Source: Pontibacter oryzae (GTDB taxonomy: Bacteria; Bacteroidota; Bacteroidia; Cytophagales; Hymenobacteraceae). From it: a DNA stretch of 64,000 nt. The stretch's first letter is position 1. Each line of letters begins with the position of its first letter. The stretch is taken from the NCBI RefSeq assembly GCF_003576375.1, contig NZ_QWGE01000001.1:186001-250000 (forward strand), written 5' to 3'. A program made the position numbers and the translations under genes. The notes under the pieces are model-generated. The model ran no database searches, had not been told where the DNA came from, and saw only the letters and a list, made by a program, of their open reading frames with translations. Of this stretch, positions 53,906 to 62,015 are shown in pieces.

Positions 53906-54710
53906 TGTTAATATTTGTTTCAATTAGCTCAGTAATTTTATCAAACGGTACACATACAGAGAATCCAGAGTTTGAAATATCAACATGTTGAATTCTTTCT
54001 CTATTATTATACCAAGTTGTTTCATAAGGTATATAATGAGAAACAAGTCCAATTACCCTAAAATATCCATCCTCCCCATGCTCTACTATTGGCCCTCCTG
54101 AATTGCCCTGATACGATGGACAATCTATAATAAATGTATTTTCATTCTTATTTATCCCTGATACAATCCCTTTTCTTATTAAAGGTTTATAAGCATCAAA
54201 ATATTTACTTTGTCTAATACCAAGCGATGTCGGATATCCCATAAGATAAACATCATTAGCAATGCCTATCTTGTCTAGATTTCTAGTAGCTTCAATGTCA
54301 ACTGAAGTGATTCTTGATGCTGTTTGTTCTATAACATATATGTAATCTTCAAGGACCAATTCTGCCGGACGTTTATGCTTACTTTTGTCTTTTTTGAGTG
54401 GTGGATTATTGGTTTTTAAATCCTTGTTTTTACCTAATAATATTATACAGACATCTGCTGTCTTTGAGTAGAAAATTTTTGCATCTAATAAATTAATTTG
54501 AAGAACTACTTTTCCATCATCTAATGGGGATGGGCAGTTGGCAATTAACAAGTCTCCATATAATTCATTTTTGTCGTCAAAGAATACATGCTTGGCAGAA
54601 ACTAATAAATTATACCCTTTATATTTTAAACGGAACCCAGAACCTTTCGATTTGCCTTCATTGATTGTAAGTAAAATGGAGTAAGCAAAATTATCATTGT
54701 TTATTTTCAT
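53898..54710 (-). CDS. Trypsin-like serine protease, cassette 1
   Basis: 270 residues with a chymotrypsin-fold triad: His41 in LVSAKHVFF, Asp in KTADVCIILLG (about residue 86) and Ser in YQGNSGGPIVE (about 204). No signal peptide or PDZ domain, so it is probably cytoplasmic, unlike DegP. Very AT-rich. It is the first cassette after the integrase, i.e. the most recently inserted in integron logic, and would be the best expressed. Stand-alone proteases of this kind occur in defence islands and regulatory systems, but no partner is adjacent. Confidence 0.8.
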   Translation of the reverse strand: MKINNDNFAYSILLTINEGKSKGSGFRLKYKGYNLLVSAKHVFFDDKNELYGDLLIANCPSPLDDGKVVLQINLLDAKIFYSKTADVCIILLGKNKDLKTNNPPLKKDKSKHKRPAELVLEDYIYVIEQTASRITSVDIEATRNLDKIGIANDVYLMGYPTSLGIRQSKYFDAYKPLIRKGIVSGINKNENTFIIDCPSYQGNSGGPIVEHGEDGYFRVIGLVSHYIPYETTWYNNRERIQHVDISNSGFSVCVPFDKITELIETNINSL

Positions 54711-54731
54711 CCTTTAGATATTTTCTTAATT

Positions 54732-54775
54732 GCCTATAACTACTGTGTATAAGGAGTTATTCCGGTTATTGGCCC
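54732..54775 (-). other. attI-like recombination site
   Basis: On the minus strand the core GTTATAGGC is preceded by two AATAAC words (54754-54775), which could be the inverted and direct integrase-binding sites of an attI. It lies between the integrase stop and the first cassette. Confidence 0.55.
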
Positions 54776-54879
54776 TTTAGCTGGAGTATTCGGAGCATGT
54801 TTATTTCTATATCCAAGCATATATTAGTAAGATTTCGGCTTGATCTCCTAAACATTCTAGAACTAAATATATAACATTC

Positions 54880-56334
54880 CTATAAATTATCAAGAGGGCT
54901 GATAATGCTTTCCAACCCGTGGCTCGTGATATGGGTGTAGATCTCGGTGGTCTTACTGCTTTTGTGCCCCAACAACGACTGAATGTATCGCAGGTTTGTA
55001 CCCTGTTCTAACAGATGCGTCGCAAAAGAGTGGCGGAGCGAGTGAGGTGTTACCTTCTTTTGCAGGCCGGCTTTCTCTACACAGGCTCTGAACACATTGC
55101 GGATGCTGTCGGTAGTATACTGCCCCCCGTACTGCCCCTCGAACAGCCACACTTTCGGCCTGTACTCCCTGTAGTAGGCCCTAAGGTTCTCGAGCAGTTT
55201 CTGCGAGAGCAGCGTAGTGCGGTCCTTCTTGCCCTTGCCCCCGCGTATAAGCAGCAGGTTCCTGTCCGACTGCACATCGCTGATTTTCAAGCCTATAACC
55301 TCCCCTATCCGCAGCCCGCCGGCATATAGAAGCTGAAGAATACAGCGGTGCTTCAGGTTATCGGTGGCCAGGAGTATTTTCTGCACCTCTTGCCTACTAA
55401 GCACGATGGGCAGCCGGTCTGCCTTCTCGGGCCGCTCTACCTGGCTCAGATTCAGGGTGTGCTTGCCTAGCACCCGGTGGAAATAGAATTTAACAGCATT
55501 GATGCTCTGGTTCACGAAGGAGTAGGAGTAAGTGCCCGCCTGTACCATCTGCCTATGGTATGAATTGATTTCCTCCACCGTGAAGACATTGATCCTATCC
55601 AGTCCATCTTTTTTGTGGCCGTTAAAGAAGCGCAGCAGAAGCGAGTGATAGGTGCGGATAGTGGTAAGAGAGTAGTTTAGCAGGAAAAGCTTCTCTAAGT
55701 AAGGCAAAGGGCAGGTGAGATAGCCGGCATCCTTCCGATAGGTCTGTTCCCACAGCCTACGCATCACTGCCATGTCGTTTACCTTCATTGTGCCTGCCAG
55801 CCACACCTGTGCTGTACCTTGCACATCGTCAAGCAACTGGTACAGACTTACGGCATCGGTGGCTACGGCAAAGCACTTGGGCTCCTGCAACCACAGGCAG
55901 CAGGAGCTGCACTTCAGCGTTCTGTATACTAGCTCATTGTAAGGAAATGAGAGTTGGATAAATGTCTTCCCTCCATGCTCAAGTGGATGCAAGCGGATAA
56001 CGGGTAGCTCCGGTAACTTCGCCAGGGGCTCAGACTGCAGGCTGCCTGAGGTTATCACAGCGCCCAGTGCCGGTCTCAGCCTTTTGGGCCTGTTGAGGTA
56101 GCGGGTGTCAACTAACGCCACCCCCTGGAAGTGTAGGTGCAACAGCTCAATAGACTCTGGGGCTTTGTGCATCACAAAGCACTTATAGGTCTTGCTGTAC
56201 TTAGCCACTTTACTGGTCTTCAGCAGCTTAGTAATGCGGTGATCAGGCTTGTACCAAAGGCGAATGAACTGCTTCCCCCCGTGCTCGAGCAAGTTGAGGT
56301 ACAGGACGGGGGCGCTACGGTAAGTCTGTTGCAT
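54880..56334 (-). CDS. Tyrosine recombinase (integron-integrase-like) with duplicated N-terminal module
   Basis: 484 residues from the ATG at 56334 (a TTG eight codons earlier is possible). Residues about 8-75 and 95-165 are two copies of one module (LNLLEHGGKQFIRL and LHPLEHGGKTFIQL). A SAM-like core-binding domain (about 190-280) and the catalytic domain follow: Arg342 in GGLRIGEV, Lys in GGKGKKDRT, HSLRHSF (His431, Arg434), LLGH457 and nucleophile Tyr466 in IYTHI. The C terminus SPLDNL is like that of IntI. The extra helix of IntI before the HxxR box is missing. It reads in the same direction as the cassettes. Confidence 0.85.
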   Translation of the reverse strand: MQQTYRSAPVLYLNLLEHGGKQFIRLWYKPDHRITKLLKTSKVAKYSKTYKCFVMHKAPESIELLHLHFQGVALVDTRYLNRPKRLRPALGAVITSGSLQSEPLAKLPELPVIRLHPLEHGGKTFIQLSFPYNELVYRTLKCSSCCLWLQEPKCFAVATDAVSLYQLLDDVQGTAQVWLAGTMKVNDMAVMRRLWEQTYRKDAGYLTCPLPYLEKLFLLNYSLTTIRTYHSLLLRFFNGHKKDGLDRINVFTVEEINSYHRQMVQAGTYSYSFVNQSINAVKFYFHRVLGKHTLNLSQVERPEKADRLPIVLSRQEVQKILLATDNLKHRCILQLLYAGGLRIGEVIGLKISDVQSDRNLLLIRGGKGKKDRTTLLSQKLLENLRAYYREYRPKVWLFEGQYGGQYTTDSIRNVFRACVEKAGLQKKVTPHSLRHSFATHLLEQGTNLRYIQSLLGHKSSKTTEIYTHITSHGLESIISPLDNL

Positions 56335-56358
56335 GGGTCCGATGATATTTTTTATCAA

Positions 56359-56447
56359 ATGTAAACCCCTTTAAAAGCTTATCCGTTTTTTGATGCACCT
56401 AAATGCGTTTACATACGTAACTATACGTTTCAAAAAACGGATGTTCT
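56359..56447. promoter_or_regulatory. Divergent promoter region with paired inverted repeats
   Basis: ATCCGTTTTTTGA (56381-56393) and TCAAAAAACGGAT (56430-56442) form a perfect 13-bp inverted repeat. A GTAAAC/GTTTAC pair lies around and inside it. It is a likely operator shared by the integrase and the zinc-ribbon gene. Confidence 0.55.
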
Positions 56448-56822
56448 ATGAAAGAGGAGAAACACTGTTCCCAGTGCGGAGGCACCTTAAGCGGCAGGTC
56501 CGACAAGCGATTTTGCTCCAACCAGTGCCGTGCCCAGGCCCACAACGCCAAGCGGCAGCAGAACGAGGGAGAACAACTGATGGTCCGCATCAATGCCACC
56601 TTGCGCCGCAACCGCACCATTCTCAGGCAGGCCAGCCCGCAGGGTAAAACCACCATCTACCGGCAGGTACTTGAAATGGCAGGACTCGACTTCCGCTACT
56701 TCACCCACCTCTACCGGACCAAAACCGGCAACACCTACCACTTCTGCTACGATTACGGATACCTGCTGCTGCCCGAGGAGAAGGTACTCATCGTTAACTG
56801 GCAGCCCTACATGGAAAAGTGA
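56448..56822 (+). CDS. Zinc-ribbon protein
   Basis: 124 residues. The N terminus carries a four-cysteine zinc ribbon (HCSQCGGTLSGRSDKRFCSNQC). A helical middle part (MVRINATLRRNRTILRQ) and a compact C-terminal domain (FRYFTHLYRTKTGNTYHFCYDYGYLLL) follow. The type is widespread in Cytophagales and I know of no function. It is divergent from the integrase across a palindromic regulatory region, so it could regulate the integrase (inference). Confidence 0.75.
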   Translation: MKEEKHCSQCGGTLSGRSDKRFCSNQCRAQAHNAKRQQNEGEQLMVRINATLRRNRTILRQASPQGKTTIYRQVLEMAGLDFRYFTHLYRTKTGNTYHFCYDYGYLLLPEEKVLIVNWQPYMEK

Positions 56823-57277
56823 ATGGAGAGACATACCCATAAAACCCACTTATGCACCAGAAGTCTCAGGGCATCCATAAAATGATCCGATATCCATACA
56901 TTCGGGCAATAAGCCTTTCAATCATAATGTGCAGGGCTTTTCTTATTGCTCAGCAGATAATTTTTACCCAATAGGTGGCACTAACCTGCGAAATTGAATT
57001 AAGCTACTCCCAACTCTTGTAAATTTTTTATAGCAAAGAGACTCCCCAAATGAATGAGTTTGGGATAATTGCCCGGATATTAATCAATTCATGATATGGT
57101 TAAGTATACCCACTCCCACTTTCATAATTATAGTTTTAGTCTATAGTATAGATTACGTAGCAACAGAAACTCTACGCCTAATTTTGTCTCGTGAGAGTAA
57201 GAAGAAAAAAAAACGGTTCAAGTCAGTCCCAAACCGCTATTGCCCAGACACCATGCTGCGTGCTTCGATGTAATCTC
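56823..57277. other. Intergenic region
   Basis: 455 AT-rich bases. A plus frame at 57091-57273 (60 codons) with one hydrophobic stretch and a poly-Lys run is not convincing. No attC-like site was found here. Confidence 0.5.
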
Positions 57278-57940
57278 CTATTTATTTGCTAACCTGTTAA
57301 TATCATCTCCTTCCAGAAGTTTTAAGTCTTGAGGATGGTCAATCAGGTTAATCATGGCTTTGCCAATGTTTATGGTTGTTGTTACCGATTTCATTTTCTT
57401 TAGAAGCGGAAAAATAGGTCGGGTAAGAATATACATTGAATTGTAGAGCGTTGTTTTTGATTTAACGCCACGCTCGGGTAGAATCACTCCCGGCCGAAAT
57501 GCATAGGCATCCTTAAAACCTTTCTTGAAGATCATATTTTCGGTTTTACCTTTTACCCGCGCCCACATGGTGCTGCTTTTTTCGGTGCTATCTGTACCTG
57601 CCCCCGAGACATAAGTAAAAAGCATGTTGGGGTTGGCCTTGAAAACGGCATCAACCAGTGCTTCCGTAACGGAATACGTTAGCTTATAGTAGGTTTCGCT
57701 ACTTATACCTGCAGAAGACACACCCATACAATGAAAACAAGCATCAAAACCCTTAAAGTCATTCTGAATAGAGCAGAAATCTGTGAAATCGCTGTGTAGA
57801 ATCTCCTTAATTTTAGGGTGATCAATAGCTATTGAAGACCGGTTGATCAAAAGCACTTGCTCTATCCGGTCATCATCCAGGCATTCTAATAAAACGCCTT
57901 TGCCTACCATTCCGGTGGCACCTGTAAGAATTACTTTCAT
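57278..57940 (-). CDS. NAD(P)-binding epimerase-like protein
   Basis: 220 residues from the ATG at 57940, seven bases after a GAAAGG. It is an atypical SDR with the nucleotide motif VILTGATGMVGKGVLLECL at the very start, FHCMGVSSAG, and FAYRPGVI-like DAYAFRPGVILPERG. The TTG at 57991 would add 17 residues before the motif. Related to the HTATIP2/oxidoreductase group. It is 52 bp downstream of the membrane gene at 57993. Substrate unknown. Confidence 0.82.
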   Translation of the reverse strand: MKVILTGATGMVGKGVLLECLDDDRIEQVLLINRSSIAIDHPKIKEILHSDFTDFCSIQNDFKGFDACFHCMGVSSAGISSETYYKLTYSVTEALVDAVFKANPNMLFTYVSGAGTDSTEKSSTMWARVKGKTENMIFKKGFKDAYAFRPGVILPERGVKSKTTLYNSMYILTRPIFPLLKKMKSVTTTINIGKAMINLIDHPQDLKLLEGDDINRLANK

Positions 57941-57992
57941 ACCTTTCGGAAAGCTGGCTATGCCATGTTTAGCTGCCAATAAAGGCGTCAAA

Positions 57993-58493
57993 CTATTTGC
58001 GATGCATGATTAATTGTTTGTGATACGCGTCAATGCGGGCATGGGCTGTTCCGTCTATCAGTAAAATAACAATCATCATGGCAATTGTGGTAATGCTGAT
58101 GGCCCGCCAGGTTGGCGTATGAACAAAGATGATGACTAAGGCTGCCACAATGATGATGAGAGGCACAATCTTGAAAACGATGGTTTTGTACTCGTTTAGC
58201 GTGCTTTCGGCACGCTCAATCTCTGAAGCCACAAAAGCCGAAGCATCTGTATTATAAGCTTTCTCAAACTGCGTTATTCTTGATTTGTTGGTGAAAAACA
58301 AGCCAAGCCCTATGGTTAGGAGTAAAACACCTGCAACCAGAGTGGGTATGATGTAGGCCCTTGCTATGTCGGTTTTTCCCAGTTGCCAAAACCCAAGGCT
58401 TCCGGCCATAAACGCCAGTCCGAAAAGAATGAAAAAGGGCGTTGAAAAAAGTTCGGCTTTCGCCCAGTCTGTTGCTGCTTTTAAAATATCCAT
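57993..58493 (-). CDS. Four-helix membrane protein, function unknown
   Basis: 166 residues with two N-terminal helices (FFILFGLAFMAGSLGFW, YIIPTLVAGVLLLTIGLGLFF), a charged central segment (FEKAYNTDASAFVASEIERAESTLNEYKT) and two more helices (IVPLIIIVAALVIIFVH, ISITTIAMMIVILLIDG). It ends with ARIDAYHKQLIMHRK. Common next to oxidoreductases in Bacteroidota, but without known role. Same strand as and just upstream of the epimerase-like gene. Confidence 0.7.
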   Translation of the reverse strand: MDILKAATDWAKAELFSTPFFILFGLAFMAGSLGFWQLGKTDIARAYIIPTLVAGVLLLTIGLGLFFTNKSRITQFEKAYNTDASAFVASEIERAESTLNEYKTIVFKIVPLIIIVAALVIIFVHTPTWRAISITTIAMMIVILLIDGTAHARIDAYHKQLIMHRK

Positions 58494-58593
58494 GTTGTTA
58501 AGTTTTATAAGTTTTTTACCTAATAGATGTTATACTTCATCACAGTACCGAAGGCTTTAACCGAACCCTTTTCTTTTTCACTGAATTTAAATG

Positions 58594-59673
58594 TTAGTAA
58601 CTGCTGGGCTGCATTTGCATATGAGTAGGTAAAGCATGGGGTTTGATTCCATTAATTTCAATATCGCCATGAATGAAGGATTGTGTGAAAGCACTGTTTT
58701 TGGTAACAGCTGTGGGTGGCGGAACTGAAAGCGCATCAAGGGATGCTATTTCATCGGCACTCAGTTTTACTGTTAGCGCTTCCATGTTGGATTTCAGGTG
58801 TTCTAGTTTTCTGGCTCCGATAATAGGTGCGCTTACACCGGGTTTGCTCATAAGCCACGCTAAAGCCGTTGCAGGCACTGTTGTGTTATGATTTTCGGCA
58901 ATTTCCTTCAGTTTATCAAGAATTAGAAGTTCCTTTTCACCCAGATTTACACCACCCATGGCAGCCAGTCTGCCCTCCTGGTCTTTACCCTGGTTCTCTC
59001 GGCTGTATTTCCCGCTTAACAAACCACCCGACAGAGGCGAGTAAGGCGTTATGCCCAGGCCCATTTCCAATGCCATGGGTACCAACTCATCTTCTACGGA
59101 ACGCTCCAATAACGAATACTCAATTTGAAGACCCACAAAAGGTGCCCAACCTTTTACCTGCGCGTACATCTGTGACTGTGCAATTTTCCATGCGGGTGTG
59201 TTACTTATACCTAAATAACGAACCTTCCCGCTTGCTACCACATGTTCCAGCGAACGCATTACTTCTTCGAAAGGCGTGTGCCAGTCCCAGGAATGTACCC
59301 AATAGATATCAAGGTAATCGGTTTGTAACCTGCGCAAAGAATTGTCCAGGTTTTCCAACATTGATTTTGATCCTGTTCCGCCACCATTTGGGTTTCCTGC
59401 GTGACCGCTGGAGGAAAATTTGGTTCCGATGACCATTTGGTTTCGCTTGGAGGAATGCTTGCCAACCAGATCACCGATGATTTTTTCGGAATGGCCATTC
59501 CCATAGACGTTGGCGGTATCCAGAAAATTACCACCCGCCTCTGTGTAATGGTTTAAAATCTTTTCTGCCTCCTGTGGGGTGGCGCCAATGCCCCAGTCCT
59601 CACCAAATGTCATGGTGCCCAAACAAAGTGAGCTAACCCTTAGCCCTGATTTTCCTAATGTTTTATAATTCAT
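58594..59673 (-). CDS. Aldo/keto reductase
   Basis: A 359-residue NADPH-dependent (beta/alpha)8 reductase. It shows MNYKTLGKSGLRVSSLCLGTMTFG, the catalytic Asp/Tyr in FLDTANVYGNGHSE, Lys in VIGTKF, His in IYWVHSWDW and the cofactor site PIIGARKLEHLKSN. The start at 59673 is typical; an ATG nine codons upstream is possible. It belongs to the YajO/Tas-like branch acting on carbonyl compounds. Part of a same-strand group near an AraC regulator. Confidence 0.92.
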   Translation of the reverse strand: MNYKTLGKSGLRVSSLCLGTMTFGEDWGIGATPQEAEKILNHYTEAGGNFLDTANVYGNGHSEKIIGDLVGKHSSKRNQMVIGTKFSSSGHAGNPNGGGTGSKSMLENLDNSLRRLQTDYLDIYWVHSWDWHTPFEEVMRSLEHVVASGKVRYLGISNTPAWKIAQSQMYAQVKGWAPFVGLQIEYSLLERSVEDELVPMALEMGLGITPYSPLSGGLLSGKYSRENQGKDQEGRLAAMGGVNLGEKELLILDKLKEIAENHNTTVPATALAWLMSKPGVSAPIIGARKLEHLKSNMEALTVKLSADEIASLDALSVPPPTAVTKNSAFTQSFIHGDIEINGIKPHALPTHMQMQPSSY

Positions 59674-59774
59674 GATTTCCTTATTTATAAGACTATTCAC
59701 TTTAATTATTAATATGATATTCTTTTACCCTGGAAAGGCCTGGCACATCAAGCTGACACTTACCGGATTAGCGT

Positions 59775-60767
59775 TTAGGCTACATCCTTCTTTAGCATGT
59801 TGCTTTGCTTTTCGGCTTCAAAACGCCATGTTATACCTGTTTCCTTTTCTGATAAAGCCCACAGTTTAGCGGCAACAGGTTTATCCTTGGCATGTGGCTC
59901 TAACTTGCACTCGCCAACCGGGCCTGTCCAATAGTTTCTTCCGGTAGGGCCATAGAAGGCGGTTTGGTCTAGGTTGGGCTCTGTGGCGCACATCAACATA
60001 GGATAAGCGCCTTTTTCCGCTGACTGTACCAATGGCGATATTTTCATCAGCTGCCAAACGAAACGTGTCATCAGACTGCCGCTGGTTTTGATAAGAGAAG
60101 TAGAAGAAGCGCCAGGGTGACAGGCATATACTTTCACAGCCGTGTTGCCAGCCTCCATCAACCTGTCCTGTAATTCATAAACAGTCATTATCTGCGCTAA
60201 TTTGCTCTGGCTATAGGCATCGTTCCCGGTGTAGTCCCTGTCCCAGTTCATATCGTCAAACTTGATGGTTTTCAGGCCCATTTTATAGCCTTCACTGCCC
60301 ACCACCACAATTCGCCCCTTGGATTTCTCAATCAATGGAAAGAGCAGGCCTTGAAGCGTGAAGTGGCCGTAGTGGTTCACGCCAAGCTGGCTTTCGAAGC
60401 CATCAACGGTAAGTTTCTGCTTTGGCACCTGGGCAATGGCAGCATTGCAAATCAGTGCATCTACACGCGTCACTTTCTCAAGCACCTCGGCTGCTGCTTT
60501 TTTTACAGAAGCCTGTTCTTCCAGATCCATCCGGACAAATGACACATCGATGCCATCACCGAGTTCTTTTTTATAAGTGGCCATCACCTCTTCTGATTTG
60601 CTGGCATTGCGGTTTAACATCACCACTTTTGCACCCCTGGATAGCAGTATCCGCGCTGCCTCATACCCTGTGCCGCTTGTGGTACCCGTAATCACGTAGG
60701 TTTTGCCTTGTAAGCTTTTTATTCTATCGGGTGTCCACCCTTGCTTTCCAAATGTATTTTGATTCAT
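59775..60767 (-). CDS. Short-chain dehydrogenase/reductase
   Basis: A 330-residue classical SDR with cofactor motif VITGTTSGTGYEAARILLSRG, ICNAAIA (NNAG-like), active-site Ser in VVVGSEG and YxxxK in DAYSQSKLAQIM. The length and C-terminal GPTGRNYWTGPVGECKLEPHA fit the retinol dehydrogenase / protochlorophyllide-reductase-like branch. Same strand as the aldo/keto reductase downstream and MBL protein upstream. Confidence 0.9.
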   Translation of the reverse strand: MNQNTFGKQGWTPDRIKSLQGKTYVITGTTSGTGYEAARILLSRGAKVVMLNRNASKSEEVMATYKKELGDGIDVSFVRMDLEEQASVKKAAAEVLEKVTRVDALICNAAIAQVPKQKLTVDGFESQLGVNHYGHFTLQGLLFPLIEKSKGRIVVVGSEGYKMGLKTIKFDDMNWDRDYTGNDAYSQSKLAQIMTVYELQDRLMEAGNTAVKVYACHPGASSTSLIKTSGSLMTRFVWQLMKISPLVQSAEKGAYPMLMCATEPNLDQTAFYGPTGRNYWTGPVGECKLEPHAKDKPVAAKLWALSEKETGITWRFEAEKQSNMLKKDVA

Positions 60768-60819
60768 CTTTTTAATTTTAATTGTTGCTAAATGTTATTT
60801 CTGGTGTTATGGCCTGGGT

Positions 60820-61947
60820 TTATTTTATACCCTGCCACCATGGGGTAAATACCTGGCTGCTATCATTAAGCAGCACTAATTCACCAATCATGGGTGTGGC
60901 CAGTGGCAGGTTGGCTTCTGCTGCATACTTGGAGGCCATTTCCAAAGGCTCGTACCAAGGGTGTCCTCCCAAATCGAACTTGCTGGAGTGTACAGGTAAT
61001 ATGCGTTTGGCATTCAAGTCTTGGGCAGCTTGCACCAGTTCTTCGGGTAGTGTGTGTATCTGTTGCCAGGCTACATTGTATTGGCCATTTTCTAGAATAG
61101 CTATGTCAAAGCCCCCAAACTTTTTCCCGATTGCTGCGAAGTGTGAATCGTAACCGCTATCACCGCCAAGGAAGATTTTCTTCGAAGCTGTTTCCACTAC
61201 GAAGGATGTCCACAGTGTTTGGTCGCGTTTTAACCCACGGCCCGAGAAGTGGCGTGCCGGTGTAAGGTGTATGTTCATGTTGCCGCTGATGGCTACCTTT
61301 TCCCACCAGTCTTTTTCGATGATCCTGTTTGCCGGAAAGCCCCAGTGCTCTAGGTGAGCGCCTACACCCAAGCCACAAATCACCATACCCACTTTATCTT
61401 TCAGGCCTTTCATGGTCTCGTAATCGAGGTGGTCGTAATGGTCGTGGGTGATGAGCAGGATATCCACGGCCGGCAGGTCTTCGAGTTTATACACATCAGT
61501 GCCAGCAAATGCCTTCGTTGTCCAACTTACAGGGGAGGCGTAACCGCATAGCACGGGGTCAACCAAAATTTTCTTGCCATCTACCTGTAACAGGTAAGAA
61601 GAGTGCCCAAACCATACCAGCACATCTTCGGCGGGCAAGTTTTGCAGGTCGGTTTCTACCACAGGAATAGTATGGTCAGGCTTTACATCCTGCTTCTTCC
61701 TGAATAAATAATCGTACATCACTCCTGTAAAGGTATACCCCTCCGACACCGTGGTTGTGGGACTCAGGTTTTGGAACCTGCCATCGCGGTAGTTCGGTGA
61801 TTGTTTGATGCGTTCGAGGCGCTGCCCCGTAGGTTTTTTTCCGAATTGCGGTAGCTGCATATAGATACATCCTGTTGTTGTGATCAGTATTTCAAGGCTC
61901 AGCAGGGCAATACCTGCCCGCATGAACCCTTTTTGGATTCTTGTCAT
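60820..61947 (-). CDS. MBL-fold metallohydrolase lipoprotein (UlaG/NAPE-PLD-like)
   Basis: 375 residues. The N terminus is a signal ending in a lipobox-like TTTGCIYM (Cys about 27). The metal motif is LLITHDHYDHLDYETM (HxHxDH), followed by TPARHFSGRGLK, FLGGDSGYDSHF and LPVHSSKFDLGGHPW. The pattern is that of the NAPE-PLD/UlaG branch, which hydrolyses phospho- or lactone esters. Probably exported. First gene of the minus-strand oxidoreductase group, 52 bp upstream of the SDR. Confidence 0.88.
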   Translation of the reverse strand: MTRIQKGFMRAGIALLSLEILITTTGCIYMQLPQFGKKPTGQRLERIKQSPNYRDGRFQNLSPTTTVSEGYTFTGVMYDYLFRKKQDVKPDHTIPVVETDLQNLPAEDVLVWFGHSSYLLQVDGKKILVDPVLCGYASPVSWTTKAFAGTDVYKLEDLPAVDILLITHDHYDHLDYETMKGLKDKVGMVICGLGVGAHLEHWGFPANRIIEKDWWEKVAISGNMNIHLTPARHFSGRGLKRDQTLWTSFVVETASKKIFLGGDSGYDSHFAAIGKKFGGFDIAILENGQYNVAWQQIHTLPEELVQAAQDLNAKRILPVHSSKFDLGGHPWYEPLEMASKYAAEANLPLATPMIGELVLLNDSSQVFTPWWQGIK

Positions 61948-62015
61948 GTGAATAATTTCTGTGCAAAAGCGGTCTGAATGATGTTTTAGAACATCCGTTC
62001 TACCACCGAAAGCTG

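Larger units (their letters stand above)
44956..54775 (-). mobile_element. Integron-like gene-cassette array with attI-like site
   Basis: Minus-strand genes alternate with palindromic attC-like sites from 44956 to 53905, starting beside an integrase gene. In seven cassettes the core box at the cassette start (higher coordinate) is the exact reverse complement, 7-9 bp, of the box at the far edge of its own attC; one more matches in 7 of 8. This is the product of circular cassette insertion at G|TT. Numbered from the integrase: 1 protease, 2 no gene, 3 two small genes, 4 TlpA-like, 5 lipoprotein, 6 putative metalloprotease, 7 lipoprotein, 8 membrane-anchored protein, 9 three genes, 10 attC only, 11 lipoprotein. 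Confidence 0.85.

Noticed and set aside
44600-54800. CRISPR array as explanation of the repeated palindromes
   Set aside because: The repeats differ in sequence, are 0.3-1.3 kb apart and alternate with genes; no cas gene is present.
57091-57273. 60-codon plus-strand frame with a hydrophobic stretch
   Set aside because: Poly-Lys run from an A-rich tract and no conservation evidence.
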